Positions 50,258 through 59,729 of a stretch of 64,000 nt of DNA are shown piece after piece. The stretch is from positions 186,001 to 250,000 of the forward strand of contig NZ_QUBS01000084.1 of assembly GCF_003390925.1 (NCBI RefSeq). Reading direction: 5' to 3'. Both the position numbers and the translations under genes were made by a program. Each line of letters starts with the position of its first letter. Within the stretch, counting starts at the first letter, position 1. This DNA is from Trinickia diaoshuihuensis (GTDB lineage: Bacteria; Pseudomonadota; Gammaproteobacteria; Burkholderiales; Burkholderiaceae). The notes under the pieces are model-generated. The model did not search any database and was not told where the DNA came from. It was given only the letters and a program-made list of their open reading frames with translations.

Positions 50258-51979
50258 CTACTGTCCTATCAAGCCGAACACCGCCACGCCGTTGGTCGTG
50301 CCGACATAGACATGGCCGTGCGCGATCATCGGCGCGATGAATTTATTGCCCGGCCCGAACGTATCGCGCGAGCCCGCCTGGTTGCTGTTGTAAAGCTCCT
50401 GGCCGAGGTTGCTTGCGTTGAACGCGCGCAACGCGCCGACGGCGCCGTTTTGCGCGGCCCAGACGATGGCGTTTTGCGTACCGTTTGCCGAGACGCTGGG
50501 CGTCGTGCCCGGATAGGGGAACGTATTCGCACTGCTCGAGCTGGGTGCCGACGCCAAGCGAGCCGACGCGATCGGAAAGGCTTTGAGCCGATCGCCGACG
50601 GCGCCATAGTAGACGGCGTTGCCGTAGTAGGCGGGCATGCCGAACACGCCGCTAGTCAGTTGCCCGTCGATCTCCTGCCAAATGGCGTTCTTGGTGCTGT
50701 CGAACTTGCCCATCGCATCTCGATCGACGATGTAGATCTTCGAGTCCTTGCCCGCCCCGACGGCCAGATGCCGTGTCGCACCGGCCGCATCGGTGAGGTC
50801 GGGGAGTACGAGCGCGCCGCCCGAGCCGAGATCGACGTCCTGATTCGATTGAGCGACCGTGTTCATCGGCGCAAAGTAATCGGCGACGGATAACTTGGGC
50901 GTCGTTGCCAGCTTCAAGAACGTGTTGCCGTAGTCGCCGTGCGAGGGGAAGCCGCTGCTATCGAGCGTCGTGTCGAACGTGCCATTGGCATCGAGCAGAT
51001 ACAAGGCGTTGCCATCGGATGCCATGCCTGCGCCGGCCATCCAGACGGAGCCTTCGCTGCCGTTCGGCGTGAGATCGATGGCGCTCGTTTGGGCGAGCGT
51101 ACCGGCGTCGTAGGCCATCACCCACCCGCCGTAGACCCCTTGGTCGCAATGCGACGTCCAGCCGAGGTAGAGCTTGCCGTTCACGAGCGTGAGCGCTTGC
51201 CGTTCGGCGTATTGCGCCGGATTGAAAATCGCGACTCCGTTCGTGCTGATCGCACCGTTGCCGGGGAACGTCGCGGAAATCTCGGCGGGGCCGCCGTTGA
51301 GTTCGGCGCCCGTCGACAAGTCGAGAGCATGCAGCCGCTGGTGATAGGCGCCCTGTGCGTCCTTGCTCATCGCCACCGCGTAGAGCGCGCCGTTTGCCCC
51401 GCGCGAGCGGTCGATGACGGGCGTCGAGGTAATGCCGATCTCAGGCGTGATTTGGCTGCAGCCGTGATCGTCGCTCGTCGTTTCGCCGCTTGCGAGCAGC
51501 GAGCGCCGCCACAGCGTTGCGCGCGTATCGGCGTCGAACGCGTAGACGGTATCGTGTTCGGTGGCGACGAACACGACGTTGTGAGCCGCCCCGCCTATCG
51601 ACACACTGCCCGCGTAGAGCGGCTCGGCGTCCACCTTGCCATCGACGGACAGAAAGCCGACCTTACCGAACTGCGTGGCATTGACGTTGGCCGGCGTGAG
51701 CGTCGTTTCCGCCAAGTATTGCCCGGTGCGGGCAATGTCGTTGTGATACGTGAGCACGTCCGCGGCCGATGTCGTGCCGCCGCCGGATCCGCTCCCGGCG
51801 CCGTTGCCGGATCCACTACCTGCGCCGCTGCCTGAGCCGCCCGCGCTTCCGGCCGAGGCGGGGCTTCCCCCATTGCCTCCGCCTCCGCTGCACGCTGTGC
51901 ACAGCGTCGCGACGATGCACATGACCATGCCTTGCTTGATGGCGTTCGACGCGACGAAGGCGGTGCGTTTGCGGTCCAT
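50258..51979 (-). CDS. Large lipoprotein with a beta-propeller (PQQ-like) domain
   Basis: A 573-residue lipoprotein: signal MDRKRTAFVASNAIKQGMVMCIVATLCTAC with the lipid-modified Cys at residue 30, followed by a Gly/Ser-rich linker of about 40 residues (mostly GSG and GAG units) and a domain of propeller-type strands (VVFVATEHDTVYAFDADTRATLWRRSLL, GALYAVAMSKDAQGAYHQRLHALDLSTGAEL). This plan suggests a quinoprotein- or pyrrolo-quinoline-like propeller held off the membrane. The start at 51979 follows CGGAGACGCTC. No function is known; it is not a full PQQ dehydrogenase. Confidence 0.78.
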   Translation of the reverse strand: MDRKRTAFVASNAIKQGMVMCIVATLCTACSGGGGNGGSPASAGSAGGSGSGAGSGSGNGAGSGSGGGTTSAADVLTYHNDIARTGQYLAETTLTPANVNATQFGKVGFLSVDGKVDAEPLYAGSVSIGGAAHNVVFVATEHDTVYAFDADTRATLWRRSLLASGETTSDDHGCSQITPEIGITSTPVIDRSRGANGALYAVAMSKDAQGAYHQRLHALDLSTGAELNGGPAEISATFPGNGAISTNGVAIFNPAQYAERQALTLVNGKLYLGWTSHCDQGVYGGWVMAYDAGTLAQTSAIDLTPNGSEGSVWMAGAGMASDGNALYLLDANGTFDTTLDSSGFPSHGDYGNTFLKLATTPKLSVADYFAPMNTVAQSNQDVDLGSGGALVLPDLTDAAGATRHLAVGAGKDSKIYIVDRDAMGKFDSTKNAIWQEIDGQLTSGVFGMPAYYGNAVYYGAVGDRLKAFPIASARLASAPSSSSANTFPYPGTTPSVSANGTQNAIVWAAQNGAVGALRAFNASNLGQELYNSNQAGSRDTFGPGNKFIAPMIAHGHVYVGTTNGVAVFGLIGQ

Positions 51980-52176
51980 GAGCGTCTCCGAAGAACGGAT
52001 AGGCCTGGTAAGAAGCATTTCTCGTACCGAAGCCGAGGCGACCGCCGGCTTTGAGCGTGCCGCGGACCGCGTTGATCGATACTACGGTCTTGCCTCGTTC
52101 CGTCCGGGGTATATGCTGCTCGATTAGGCGGCGACACCGTCCGCCATATCGTCTACACGCTCGAAGGAGGCGCGTC

Positions 52177-52461
52177 ATGTCGTCGAATCGATGGACCAAG
52201 ATGTTGGCGATGGCCGCTCTGGTGCAGATGGCTGCCGGATGCGCGCCGATGGGCGCTCAAGCCCCGTCGGGTGCGGCCGCCGGTGCGGCCCCATCCGTGG
52301 GCGCGGCATGTAAGGCCTCCGACGGCAGCATGGTGGCGGACGGCACGATCGTGTCCAAATGCACGTTGCCGAATCAAGCGATCAGCCAGTGTCCAAGCTA
52401 TACGTGCCAGCGTTGCGATAGCGGCAATTGGGGCGGCGAGTATTCGTGCCGGCTCCAATAA
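52177..52461 (+). CDS. Small cysteine-rich putative lipoprotein
   Basis: A 94-residue protein with a lipoprotein signal (MSSNRWTKMLAMAALVQMAAGC, lipid Cys22) and a mature part of an Ala/Pro-rich spacer followed by a compact segment with six Cys (ACKASDGSM, SKCTLP, SQCPSYTCQRCDSG, YSCRLQ), which could form disulphides or bind a metal. GAAGGAGGCGCGTC sets the start. No family recognised; it is divergent from the propeller lipoprotein gene. Confidence 0.72.
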   Translation: MSSNRWTKMLAMAALVQMAAGCAPMGAQAPSGAAAGAAPSVGAACKASDGSMVADGTIVSKCTLPNQAISQCPSYTCQRCDSGNWGGEYSCRLQ

Positions 52462-52701
52462 CGGACATCCAATTGCAACAATGTCCCGGTCGATTCGCGC
52501 GTTACATTCGAATTGTGAGGGCCGGGACGATCGGCGTAGCCGCGCGATCTAGCGCAAACGCTGTTCGCCCTGTAATGTAACGCCGCCGTCGATTGCAAAA
52601 ATCGAATTCGGCGAGAGAGGCGGAATTGCCCGCTTGTGGCCGTGCCGCGGTTAATTCAAAAAAACGACGTTAAGTAACTATTGAATAGCACGAGGGGATC
52701 A

Positions 52702-53559
52702 ATGTCTAACTTAGTGGGTTCGCTACGTTATAAGAGCGAGCGGCGATACCAATTCATGATGCTGGCGGCGGGGGCGATCCTTTGGGCCATCCTGCTGTGG
52801 TTCGTCGTGAAAGAATGGGATGCCCCGAAGATCGGGCATATCGTGCGTCTTTACGTTGGATACGGTGTGGCCTTCGCCATCTTCATGTGGCTCATGAGTG
52901 CGGCATACCGCGCCTCGGCGTTCGGGAACATGGTGCTCGTCGGGCCGAACCAGTTTCCCGAGTTATACCGGATGGTCGTCGATGGTTCGCGCGAGATCGG
53001 CCTCGCTGAGCCGCCCGCGACGTTCATCTACAACTCCAACGGGATTTTCAACGCGTTCGCACGCCGGCTGTTGGGCGGCCGGTATGTATTTCTGACCTCG
53101 GCGCTGGTCGAAGCGAATAACGATGCGCAGGTGCGTTTCGTAATCGGTCACGAACTCGGGCACCATGCCGCGGGTCACCTGAACCCTTGGCTCAATGCGC
53201 TGAAGATTCCCGCGCACGCCGTACCGTTTCTCGGAAAGGCCTACTCGCGTTCGCGCGAATATACGTGCGACAGCATCGGCGCCTATTTGTCCAAAGACGC
53301 GCATGCATCGCGCGGCGCGCTGCAGATGCTTGGCTGCGGTTGCCGGCGCCTGAACCCTCAGATGAACTGCGACGCCTTCGTGGCCCAGGAAGCGATGGTC
53401 CCGCCGATCTTCGGCTTTCTGACCGAAATCAGCCGGACGCATCCGCGTTTGACGCGCCGCGTCGCCGCGATCAAAGCGGGCGTGACGCAGGCGGGCACTA
53501 GCATGCCGCACGCGATGGACGATCCCGAGCCGCGGTTCATGGGTAGCACGGGCCGCTGA
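52702..53559 (+). CDS. M48-family zinc metallopeptidase (membrane-bound)
   Basis: A 285-residue inner-membrane peptidase. Two N-terminal transmembrane helices (FMMLAAGAILWAILLWFVV and YGVAFAIFMWLMSAAY) precede the catalytic domain with HExxH at 150-154 (GHELGHH) and the third zinc ligand Glu186 (SRSREYTCD), as in HtpX-like peptidases that degrade misfolded membrane proteins. The ATG at 52702 follows GAGGGGATCA; a TTG seven codons earlier is open but less likely. The intergenic 240 bases upstream hold nothing else recognised. Confidence 0.88.
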   Translation: MSNLVGSLRYKSERRYQFMMLAAGAILWAILLWFVVKEWDAPKIGHIVRLYVGYGVAFAIFMWLMSAAYRASAFGNMVLVGPNQFPELYRMVVDGSREIGLAEPPATFIYNSNGIFNAFARRLLGGRYVFLTSALVEANNDAQVRFVIGHELGHHAAGHLNPWLNALKIPAHAVPFLGKAYSRSREYTCDSIGAYLSKDAHASRGALQMLGCGCRRLNPQMNCDAFVAQEAMVPPIFGFLTEISRTHPRLTRRVAAIKAGVTQAGTSMPHAMDDPEPRFMGSTGR

Positions 53560-53603
53560 CGAACCTGTCGCGGTCGCGCGGCGGCGAGCCCGAGCCCTAG
53601 CCC

Positions 53604-55334
53604 ATGGCAAAGTCCCCCGACCGCGAGCGCGCGCGCTTCGATTTCGAACACTGGGTGCCCGCCGTATCGATGCTGCGAGGCTATCGGCGCGCGTGGCTCG
53701 CCAAGGATCTGTTCGCCGGGCTCGTGCTGACGACGATGCTGATTCCCGTGGGAATGAGCTATGCGGAAGCCGCCGGTTTGCCCGTGATCACGGGCCTTTA
53801 TGCGTCGATCGCGGCATTGACGGGTTACGCGATTTTCGGCCCCAGCCGCATTCTCGTTCTGGGCCCCGATTCGGCGCTTGCCGCATTGATTGCCGCGACT
53901 GTCCTGCCGCTATCGCCGGGGGGCGGGAGCCAGGTCGTGGCGCTCGCATCGATGTTGGCGATCATGGCCGGCGCGGTCTGCACGATGTTTGGTCTCGTTA
54001 GGCTCGGCTTCGTTTCGGATTTGCTCTCCGATCCGATCCGGTATGGCTATCTGAACGGCATCGGCCTTACGTTGATAGCCAGTCAACTACCGAGCTTGCT
54101 CGGGTTTTCGGGTGCGGGGGAGACGTTTCTCGACGACGTCCTGAGCGTCACCCATGCCGTTCTCGCCGGGCAAATCCATCTTGCAACGGCCGCGATCGGC
54201 CTGACCTGCGTGGCAACGATCCTCGCCCAGCGCAGGCTCGCGCCGTCGTTGCCGGGGATATTCATCGTCGTATTCGTCATGGCGGCTCTTACGGGATGGT
54301 GGCTGCGCCATGCGTATCACGTGGTCGTGCCGGTGATCGGCGCGATCCCCTCGGGATGGACGCTGCCGCGTATGCCGAGTGTGTCGTGGCCTGAGATTCG
54401 CCGCTTGTCCGGCGGTGCGCTTGCCATCGCGTTCGTCTCATTCGCCGACATCAGCGTGTTATCGCGCGTGTTTGCATCGCGGGCGGATCGCAACCCCGAC
54501 CGGAATCAGGAACTCATCGCGCTCGGTGCGGCGAATTTGCTCGCCGGCTTGTTGCAGGGGTGCCCCGTCAGCAGCAGCGCGTCGCGCACGCCCGTCGCCC
54601 AAGCCGCCGGCGCGCAAACGCAGATCACGGGCATTGTGGCCGCCGTATGCATCGCCGCGCTTTTGCTGTTCGCGCCGGGGCTATTGGCGCATGTGCCGCA
54701 TGCCGCGTTGGCCGCCGTCGTGATCTGCGCCTCGATCGCCGTCATGCAAATCCGTGATGTGGCGCGTCTTTACCGGCGCAGGCGCAGCGAGTTCGCGGTA
54801 TCCCTGCTGTGTTTCGTCGGCGTCGTCCTGCTCGGCGTGGTGCAGGGCATCTTCATGGCGGTCGGACTTGCGCTGCTTTCGTTCGTATGGCGTGCCTGGC
54901 ATCCCTACGATGCCGTGCTCGGCCGGGTTGCAGGCCTGCGCGGCTATCACGACGTCACGCGTCATCCCGATGCGCGGCAGTTGCCCGGATTGTTGCTTTT
55001 CCGGTGGGACGCGCCGCTGTTTTTCGCCAATGCGAATATCTTCGCCGAGCATTTGCGGGAGGCTATCGCTCGCTCCGGGCGCGACGTGCGATGGGCGATC
55101 GTGGCGGCCGAGCCGATTACCGATATCGACGTCACGGCGGCCGACGTTTTAGCGCGTTTGCACGACGAGTTGCGCGCGCAAGGCATTGCGCTATGTTTCG
55201 CCGAGATGAAAGGACCTGTTAAAGATCTTTTGCGCCAATATGGGCTGTTCGAGAAGTTCACTCATACGGCACCGTTTTTCGCGACCGTAGGCGAAGCCGT
55301 CGAGCATTGCGTCGCGTCGGGCCGTCATCGATGA
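53604..55334 (+). CDS. SulP-family anion (sulfate) permease with STAS domain
   Basis: A 576-residue transporter: about 12 membrane segments with the SulP signature GLYASIAALTGYAIFGPSRILVLGPDSALAAL, then a C-terminal cytoplasmic STAS domain (LLLFRWDAPLFFANANIFAEHL ... ITDIDVTAADVLARLHDELRAQGIALCFAEM). SulP proteins carry sulfate, bicarbonate or other anions with H+ or Na+; the substrate cannot be set here. No carbonic anhydrase is next to it. It begins 44 bases after the peptidase gene. Confidence 0.9.
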   Translation: MAKSPDRERARFDFEHWVPAVSMLRGYRRAWLAKDLFAGLVLTTMLIPVGMSYAEAAGLPVITGLYASIAALTGYAIFGPSRILVLGPDSALAALIAATVLPLSPGGGSQVVALASMLAIMAGAVCTMFGLVRLGFVSDLLSDPIRYGYLNGIGLTLIASQLPSLLGFSGAGETFLDDVLSVTHAVLAGQIHLATAAIGLTCVATILAQRRLAPSLPGIFIVVFVMAALTGWWLRHAYHVVVPVIGAIPSGWTLPRMPSVSWPEIRRLSGGALAIAFVSFADISVLSRVFASRADRNPDRNQELIALGAANLLAGLLQGCPVSSSASRTPVAQAAGAQTQITGIVAAVCIAALLLFAPGLLAHVPHAALAAVVICASIAVMQIRDVARLYRRRRSEFAVSLLCFVGVVLLGVVQGIFMAVGLALLSFVWRAWHPYDAVLGRVAGLRGYHDVTRHPDARQLPGLLLFRWDAPLFFANANIFAEHLREAIARSGRDVRWAIVAAEPITDIDVTAADVLARLHDELRAQGIALCFAEMKGPVKDLLRQYGLFEKFTHTAPFFATVGEAVEHCVASGRHR

Positions 55335-55461
55335 GCCCCCGGGGCATTGCGCCGCGGTTCGATAAATGAGACGAATTACGCGTGAATAACGCGGCTCTTA
55401 AGCTCGCGGTAAGCCTGGTCGGGCAAGATCCACGCGTTCATTCCACTTTCTAGGAGCCACA

Positions 55462-56004
55462 ATGTCCACCATGGAACACGCTGGCAGCGGCGAGACTTAC
55501 GGGCGGGTCGCGCGTCTTCTTCACTGGTTGGTCGTCGTACTGATCGCGGCGCAATTCGTCGTGGGCTGGATCATGCCGGATATACACCGCGACACCCAGC
55601 CGGTGGGCCTCATCGCATGGCATCTGGCGATCGGCTCGGCACTGATCGTGGCCGTGGCGGTCCGCATCGTTTGGCGCCTGACGCACCGGCCGCCTCCGGG
55701 CGAGTTGCCGCCGCTCTTGGACACCGCTTCGCGCGCCACGCATTTTCTGCTCTATGCCGCGCTGGTCGCGGTGCCGCTGCTCGGTTGGGCTAATGCATCG
55801 TCGCGCGGCTGGGCGGCGACGCTTTCCGGCGCGTTGCCGTTGCCGCCGATTGCGGCCACGGGGTCGAGCGTGGCCCATGAGATGGGCGATGTCCATGGCG
55901 TACTGGCCTGGGTGCTGCTGGCGTTGATCCTCATGCATGTCGGCGCCGCGCTGTTTCACCGTTTCGTGCGCAAAGACCGCGTTTTGCAACGCATGACCTG
56001 GTAA
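55462..56004 (+). CDS. Cytochrome b561
   Basis: A 180-residue four-helix membrane cytochrome. The His residues for two haem b groups are visible in VARLLHWLVV, LIAWHLAIGS, SSVAHEMGDVHGVLAWVLL and LILMHVGAALFHRFV. It oxidises ubiquinol in the inner membrane, with roles proposed in superoxide handling. A TAGGAGCCACA ribosome-binding site precedes the ATG. The next gene is 57 bases downstream, with an FNR-like box in between. Confidence 0.9.
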   Translation: MSTMEHAGSGETYGRVARLLHWLVVVLIAAQFVVGWIMPDIHRDTQPVGLIAWHLAIGSALIVAVAVRIVWRLTHRPPPGELPPLLDTASRATHFLLYAALVAVPLLGWANASSRGWAATLSGALPLPPIAATGSSVAHEMGDVHGVLAWVLLALILMHVGAALFHRFVRKDRVLQRMTW

Positions 56005-56022
56005 GCGCATTGCCGGCATCGC

Positions 56023-56036
56023 TTGACTTGCGTCAA
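56023..56036. promoter_or_regulatory. FNR/FixK-like box TTGACTTGCGTCAA
   Basis: TTGAC-N4-GTCAA palindrome, matching the half-site scheme TTGA-N6-TCAA of the CRP/FNR family. A near-identical copy (one base different) occurs at 61470-61483, near the shp operon, which handles haem and oxygen. It starts 39 bases upstream of the chosen membrane-protein start, too close for a standard class II activator position unless translation starts further in. Confidence 0.5.
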
Positions 56037-56061
56037 CCGGTGCCGGTCGGACGGCCGCACA

Positions 56062-56721
56062 ATGGAAAGTCGTTGGGGGAGGTCCATTGTGGCGACGCTC
56101 GCGATTTTGTTCGCCGTAGTGCTGTTGATCAATCTGATGCCGGCGTTCGCGCCCCCCACGTGGATGGCGATGTCGTGGGTGGGTTTCAACGTGCCGGAGG
56201 GCAAACCCTTCGTTTTTGCACTGGTCGCGGCGAGCGCGGCAACCTTGGGCCGGCTGATTTTGGCGACGTTCGCGCGCACGCTCGTGCGCGGGCGCTTGAT
56301 GCGCGAAGCCGATCGGCAGAATATCGACGTGGCCAAAGCTTGGCTTGCGCAGCATAAGACGCTTACCGTCAGCGCTTTTTTTCTCTATGCGCTGAGTCCC
56401 TTCCCATCGAACTATCTGTTTATCGCATATGGCCTATCGGGCTTGCCGCTTAGAAACATAGCTGCGGCATTCTTCGTCGGCCGTACCGCGAGCTATACGG
56501 TTTGGGCTTATCTGGGTCGATTCGTTTCGGCCCGAATCGATCCGGAATCCCAGTTCGAAGGAGGCTACTTGAGCGGCTACTTCGTCGTCACTCAGTTGAT
56601 CTTGCTCGGGCTCGTCTATGCGCTGACGAAGCTCGATTGGAAAATGCTCTTCGACGAACGCAAACTGAGTTGGCGCCGCTCGGTCAAAGCTGCCGGTCAC
56701 TCGGATAGACGGTATAGATGA
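56062..56721 (+). CDS. Polytopic membrane protein, possible VTT-like family
   Basis: A 219-residue membrane protein with about four to five segments. ALSPFPSNYLFIAYGLSGLPLRNIAAAFFVGRTASYTVWAYLG resembles the conserved loop and helix of the DedA/VTT (SNARE-associated) family, but the match is by eye. The ATG at 56062 (MESRWGRSIVATLA) is chosen over one at 56023 that overlaps the FNR-like box; no strong ribosome-binding site is seen for either. Its end overlaps the CDF transporter start by 4 bases, so the two are coupled. Confidence 0.62.
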   Translation: MESRWGRSIVATLAILFAVVLLINLMPAFAPPTWMAMSWVGFNVPEGKPFVFALVAASAATLGRLILATFARTLVRGRLMREADRQNIDVAKAWLAQHKTLTVSAFFLYALSPFPSNYLFIAYGLSGLPLRNIAAAFFVGRTASYTVWAYLGRFVSARIDPESQFEGGYLSGYFVVTQLILLGLVYALTKLDWKMLFDERKLSWRRSVKAAGHSDRRYR

Positions 56722-57665
56722 AGACTGAATCCATATTCGACGACGTCGAGAACGGCGAGCATTCAGCGGCCGAGCGTGCCGCGGCCGCCTCCCGCAGCAC
56801 TTGGGTCAGCGTGGCCGTCAATCTAGGATTGACGTTCGGGCAGGTGCTGGCGGGCATTGTTTCCGGTTCCCAAGGCCTCATCGCGGACGGCATCCATTCG
56901 CTATCGGATCTCGTGGCCGACTTCGTGGTCCTGTTCGCGAGCCATCACAGCAGGAAGGGAGCCGACGAGGCGCACCCGTACGGTCACCAGCGCTTCGAAA
57001 CCGCCGCCTCGTTGGCGCTCGGCATCATCCTCGCCGCGGTGGGGCTGGGCATGCTGTGGGCGGCGCTGCGCAAGCTCGGCGATCCGGCATCGGCCGAGCG
57101 CGTTCACATGGCCGCGCTGTGGGTCGCGATCGGCGCACTGATCGCCAAGGAACTGCTCTTTCGGTACATGCTCGCCGTGGCCAAGCTCGTCAAATCGAGC
57201 ATGCTGGTGGCCAATGCGTGGCACGCGAGGTCCGATGCGGCATCGTCGCTCGTCGTGGGGGTAGGCATCGCCGGCAATCTCGCGGGCTTTCCCATCTTGG
57301 ATCCGATTGCGGCGCTGATCGTCGGCATGCTCGTGCTGAAGATGGGATGGACGTTCGGCTCGGACGCGCTGCATGATTTGATGGATCGATCGGCTGACGA
57401 GCAAGAGGTCGGCGCGATCCGGCAGACGCTGCTCGGTACGCCAGGCGTCATGGGCGTGCACGATCTGCGTACCCGGAAGATGGGTGACATGATCGTAGCG
57501 GACGTGCATATCGAGGTAGATGCCGCCATCTCCGTGGAAGCAGGGCACGAGATCGCCGTTGCCGCGCGCCGGCATGTTTTGGCGCGCCATCGCGTGCTCA
57601 ACGTCATGACGCACGTCGACCCGCGAACGCGCGGCGGCATCGACGCGCCGGCCGCCATCGAGTAG
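56718..57665 (+). CDS. Cation diffusion facilitator (FieF/CzcD-like)
   Basis: A 315-residue divalent-metal/H+ antiporter of the inner membrane. The metal-site residues occur as expected in helices II and V: SLSDLVADF (Asp pair, His in DGIHSLSD) and HARSDAASSLVV (His, Asp). A cytoplasmic C-terminal domain (MGVHDLRTRKMGDMIVADVHIEVDAAISVEAGHEIA) is the typical metal-sensing ferredoxin-like fold. Zn2+ and Fe2+ are the common substrates. It overlaps the preceding membrane-protein gene (ATGA). Confidence 0.9.
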   Translation: MKTESIFDDVENGEHSAAERAAAASRSTWVSVAVNLGLTFGQVLAGIVSGSQGLIADGIHSLSDLVADFVVLFASHHSRKGADEAHPYGHQRFETAASLALGIILAAVGLGMLWAALRKLGDPASAERVHMAALWVAIGALIAKELLFRYMLAVAKLVKSSMLVANAWHARSDAASSLVVGVGIAGNLAGFPILDPIAALIVGMLVLKMGWTFGSDALHDLMDRSADEQEVGAIRQTLLGTPGVMGVHDLRTRKMGDMIVADVHIEVDAAISVEAGHEIAVAARRHVLARHRVLNVMTHVDPRTRGGIDAPAAIE

Positions 57666-57678
57666 GCGGGGGCGTACC

Positions 57679-59034
57679 TTACGTCCGGGGTGGATCGGCC
57701 CAGTCCACTTCGACTTTCAAGCCGCCTAGCTCATCCGATCGGCGCACGTCGAGCGAGGCGCCATGCGCGTTCGCCACGCGCCGCACGATCGACCAACCGA
57801 GTCCGCTACCGCTATGTTCGCCACCGGGTGCGCGGAAGAAGCGCTCCCCGAGGCGCTTCATGTGCGCGTCCGGCAGGCCCGGGCCACTGTCTTGCACAGA
57901 CAGCACGATATGGTCGAGGCGATGGCGGACCGATACCGCGATACGCGCCTGTGCCGGGCTGTAACGCAGCGCGTTATCGGCGAGATTGCGGATGAGCGAG
58001 GCCAGCAGCGCCGCATTGCCCATCACGACACATGGCTGCGGCGCGTCGAGTTCGAGCTGCTGAGATTTGCGGATAGCGATCGGGGCGATGGCGGCAAGGA
58101 CCTGCTTGGCGACGGCGCTCAGATCGACCGGCGCGTTTGTGTCCAGTGTGGCGCCTGCTTCGAGCCGCGATAGCAGCAAGAGTTGATCGACGAGATGCGC
58201 CGAGCGGTCGCAGCCTTCGAGCACGGCCGACAGCGCATGGCGCCGTAGCGCGGCATCGTCCTCACAGATCGCTACCTGCGCTTGCGCTTTGATCGCCGCG
58301 ATCGGTGTACGGAGTTCGTGCGCCGCATCGGCGGTGAAGCGCCGTTCCGCATCGAGTACCCCCCGAATCCGATCGAACAGGCGGTTGAGCGCATCGAGCA
58401 TCGGCGCCATTTCCCGCGGTGTGCGATGCATTCGAACCGGGTCCAGCGCGCGCGGATCGCGCCGAGCGAGCATGCGCTCGAGGTCGCGCAGCGGTGCGGT
58501 GCCTGTTCTGACGGCCCACCAGATGGCGATGGCGAGCACCGGCAACGCGCCCGCCATCGGCCAGAAGGCGCTGCGCATTACCGCGAGCAGTATCGCAGTG
58601 CGCGCGTCGAGCCGCTCGCCCACATACACCTCGACGTCGTGCTGCACGCCGGGCGCGGCGAATACCCGCCACGCTTCGCCGCCGATTCGAACGGTGCGGA
58701 AACCCGCAACCCTGGGTGCTTCGGCCGGCATCATCGGTTCGGCGGGAGCATTGGCGGAGTGCGTGCCGAGGTGCCCTTCGTGAAAAACTTGGAACGCGAC
58801 CTTTGGCGCGTACGGGTGCAGAATCGGCGCATCGAGTGCCTCGTCGTTGTCCTCTGCTTGGGCTTGCTGCATGACGAGCAGCGAGGCCGCTTGTGCGAGG
58901 TGACTATCGAGCAACCGATCGATTTCCTGCCGCGAGTCGTGCCAGGTCAGCGCGCCCGCGACCGCCCAAACGATCGCGATGCCTGTCGTCACCAGCACGA
59001 GCAGGCGTCCCTGCAACGAGCGAGGTAGCGTCAC
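57679..59034 (-). CDS. Sensor histidine kinase, QseC/PmrB type
   Basis: A 451-residue transmembrane kinase: two membrane helices (about 12-30 and 155-175) flanking a periplasmic sensor region, a HAMP segment, the phospho-acceptor His239 (DAAHELRTPIAAIKA) and a C-terminal ATPase domain with N box (NLADNALRYSP), G1 (DSGPGLP) and G2 (GSGLGWSIV). It overlaps the response regulator gene by 4 bases and is the last gene of the shp-dhc-cytochrome b-regulator operon, which suggests it controls or senses that redox module. Confidence 0.92.
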   Translation of the reverse strand: MTLPRSLQGRLLVLVTTGIAIVWAVAGALTWHDSRQEIDRLLDSHLAQAASLLVMQQAQAEDNDEALDAPILHPYAPKVAFQVFHEGHLGTHSANAPAEPMMPAEAPRVAGFRTVRIGGEAWRVFAAPGVQHDVEVYVGERLDARTAILLAVMRSAFWPMAGALPVLAIAIWWAVRTGTAPLRDLERMLARRDPRALDPVRMHRTPREMAPMLDALNRLFDRIRGVLDAERRFTADAAHELRTPIAAIKAQAQVAICEDDAALRRHALSAVLEGCDRSAHLVDQLLLLSRLEAGATLDTNAPVDLSAVAKQVLAAIAPIAIRKSQQLELDAPQPCVVMGNAALLASLIRNLADNALRYSPAQARIAVSVRHRLDHIVLSVQDSGPGLPDAHMKRLGERFFRAPGGEHSGSGLGWSIVRRVANAHGASLDVRRSDELGGLKVEVDWADPPRT

Positions 59035-59705
59035 GGCTCGCCTGTGTGTTCGGAGAGCAGCACGTAGCCGACGCCACGCACGGTCCGGATCAAATCTGCG
59101 CCGAGCTTCGTCCTCAGACGATGCACGTGGACTTCGACGGCGTTGCTTTCCACTTCCCGGCCCCAGCTATAGAGGTGCTGCTCGATCTGCTCGCGTGAAA
59201 GGACCCGGCCCGCGTTCAGCATGAGGACATGCAACAAATCGAACTCGCGCGTCGAAAGCGGCACGGGCGTGCCCGCGCGGTAGACCGTCCGCGAAGCCGG
59301 CTCGAGCACGACGTCTTGTGCCTCGAGGCGCTCGTTCGGCTGGCCATGGGCACGTCTGACGAGGGCACGCAGCCGCGCGCCCAGCTCGTGCAAGTCGATC
59401 GGCTTGACGACGTAATCGTCGGCGCCGATGTCGAGACCTTGAATGCGATCGGGCACGGCGTCGCGCGCCGTGAGAACGAGGATGGGAAGCTCGATTCCGG
59501 CGCGGCGCACGTGGCGCAGTACATCGAGCCCATCGACGCGCGGCAACCCGAGATCGAGGACCGCGGCCGCATACGCCTGTGCCCGCAGTTCGTGCTGCGC
59601 CGCTTCGCCGTCTCGCACCCAATCGACTTGAAAGCCCTGCTGACGCAGGCTGGCGCGCACGCCGTCGCCGAGCAGGGGGTCGTCTTCGACAAGCAGGATT
59701 CGCAC
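59031..59705 (-). CDS. OmpR-family response regulator, QseB/PmrA type
   Basis: A 224-residue two-domain regulator: receiver with Asp8-Asp9 and phosphoacceptor Asp51 (AVLDLGLPRVDGLDVL) and a C-terminal winged-helix DNA-binding domain (LSTREFDLLHVLMLNAGRVLSREQIEQHLYSWGREVESNAVEVHVHRLRTKLG). Partner of the overlapping sensor kinase. The gene is 24 bases after the cytochrome b gene. Its target genes may be the operon itself. Confidence 0.93.
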   Translation of the reverse strand: MRILLVEDDPLLGDGVRASLRQQGFQVDWVRDGEAAQHELRAQAYAAAVLDLGLPRVDGLDVLRHVRRAGIELPILVLTARDAVPDRIQGLDIGADDYVVKPIDLHELGARLRALVRRAHGQPNERLEAQDVVLEPASRTVYRAGTPVPLSTREFDLLHVLMLNAGRVLSREQIEQHLYSWGREVESNAVEVHVHRLRTKLGADLIRTVRGVGYVLLSEHTGEP

Positions 59706-59729
59706 GGCGCAAGGGTCCTATCGATGTGG

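Noticed and set aside
50258-51979. PQQ-dependent alcohol dehydrogenase
   Set aside because: The propeller strands resemble PQQ proteins, but the Trp-docking and catalytic Asp/Cys-pair motifs and a cytochrome domain are not recognisable.
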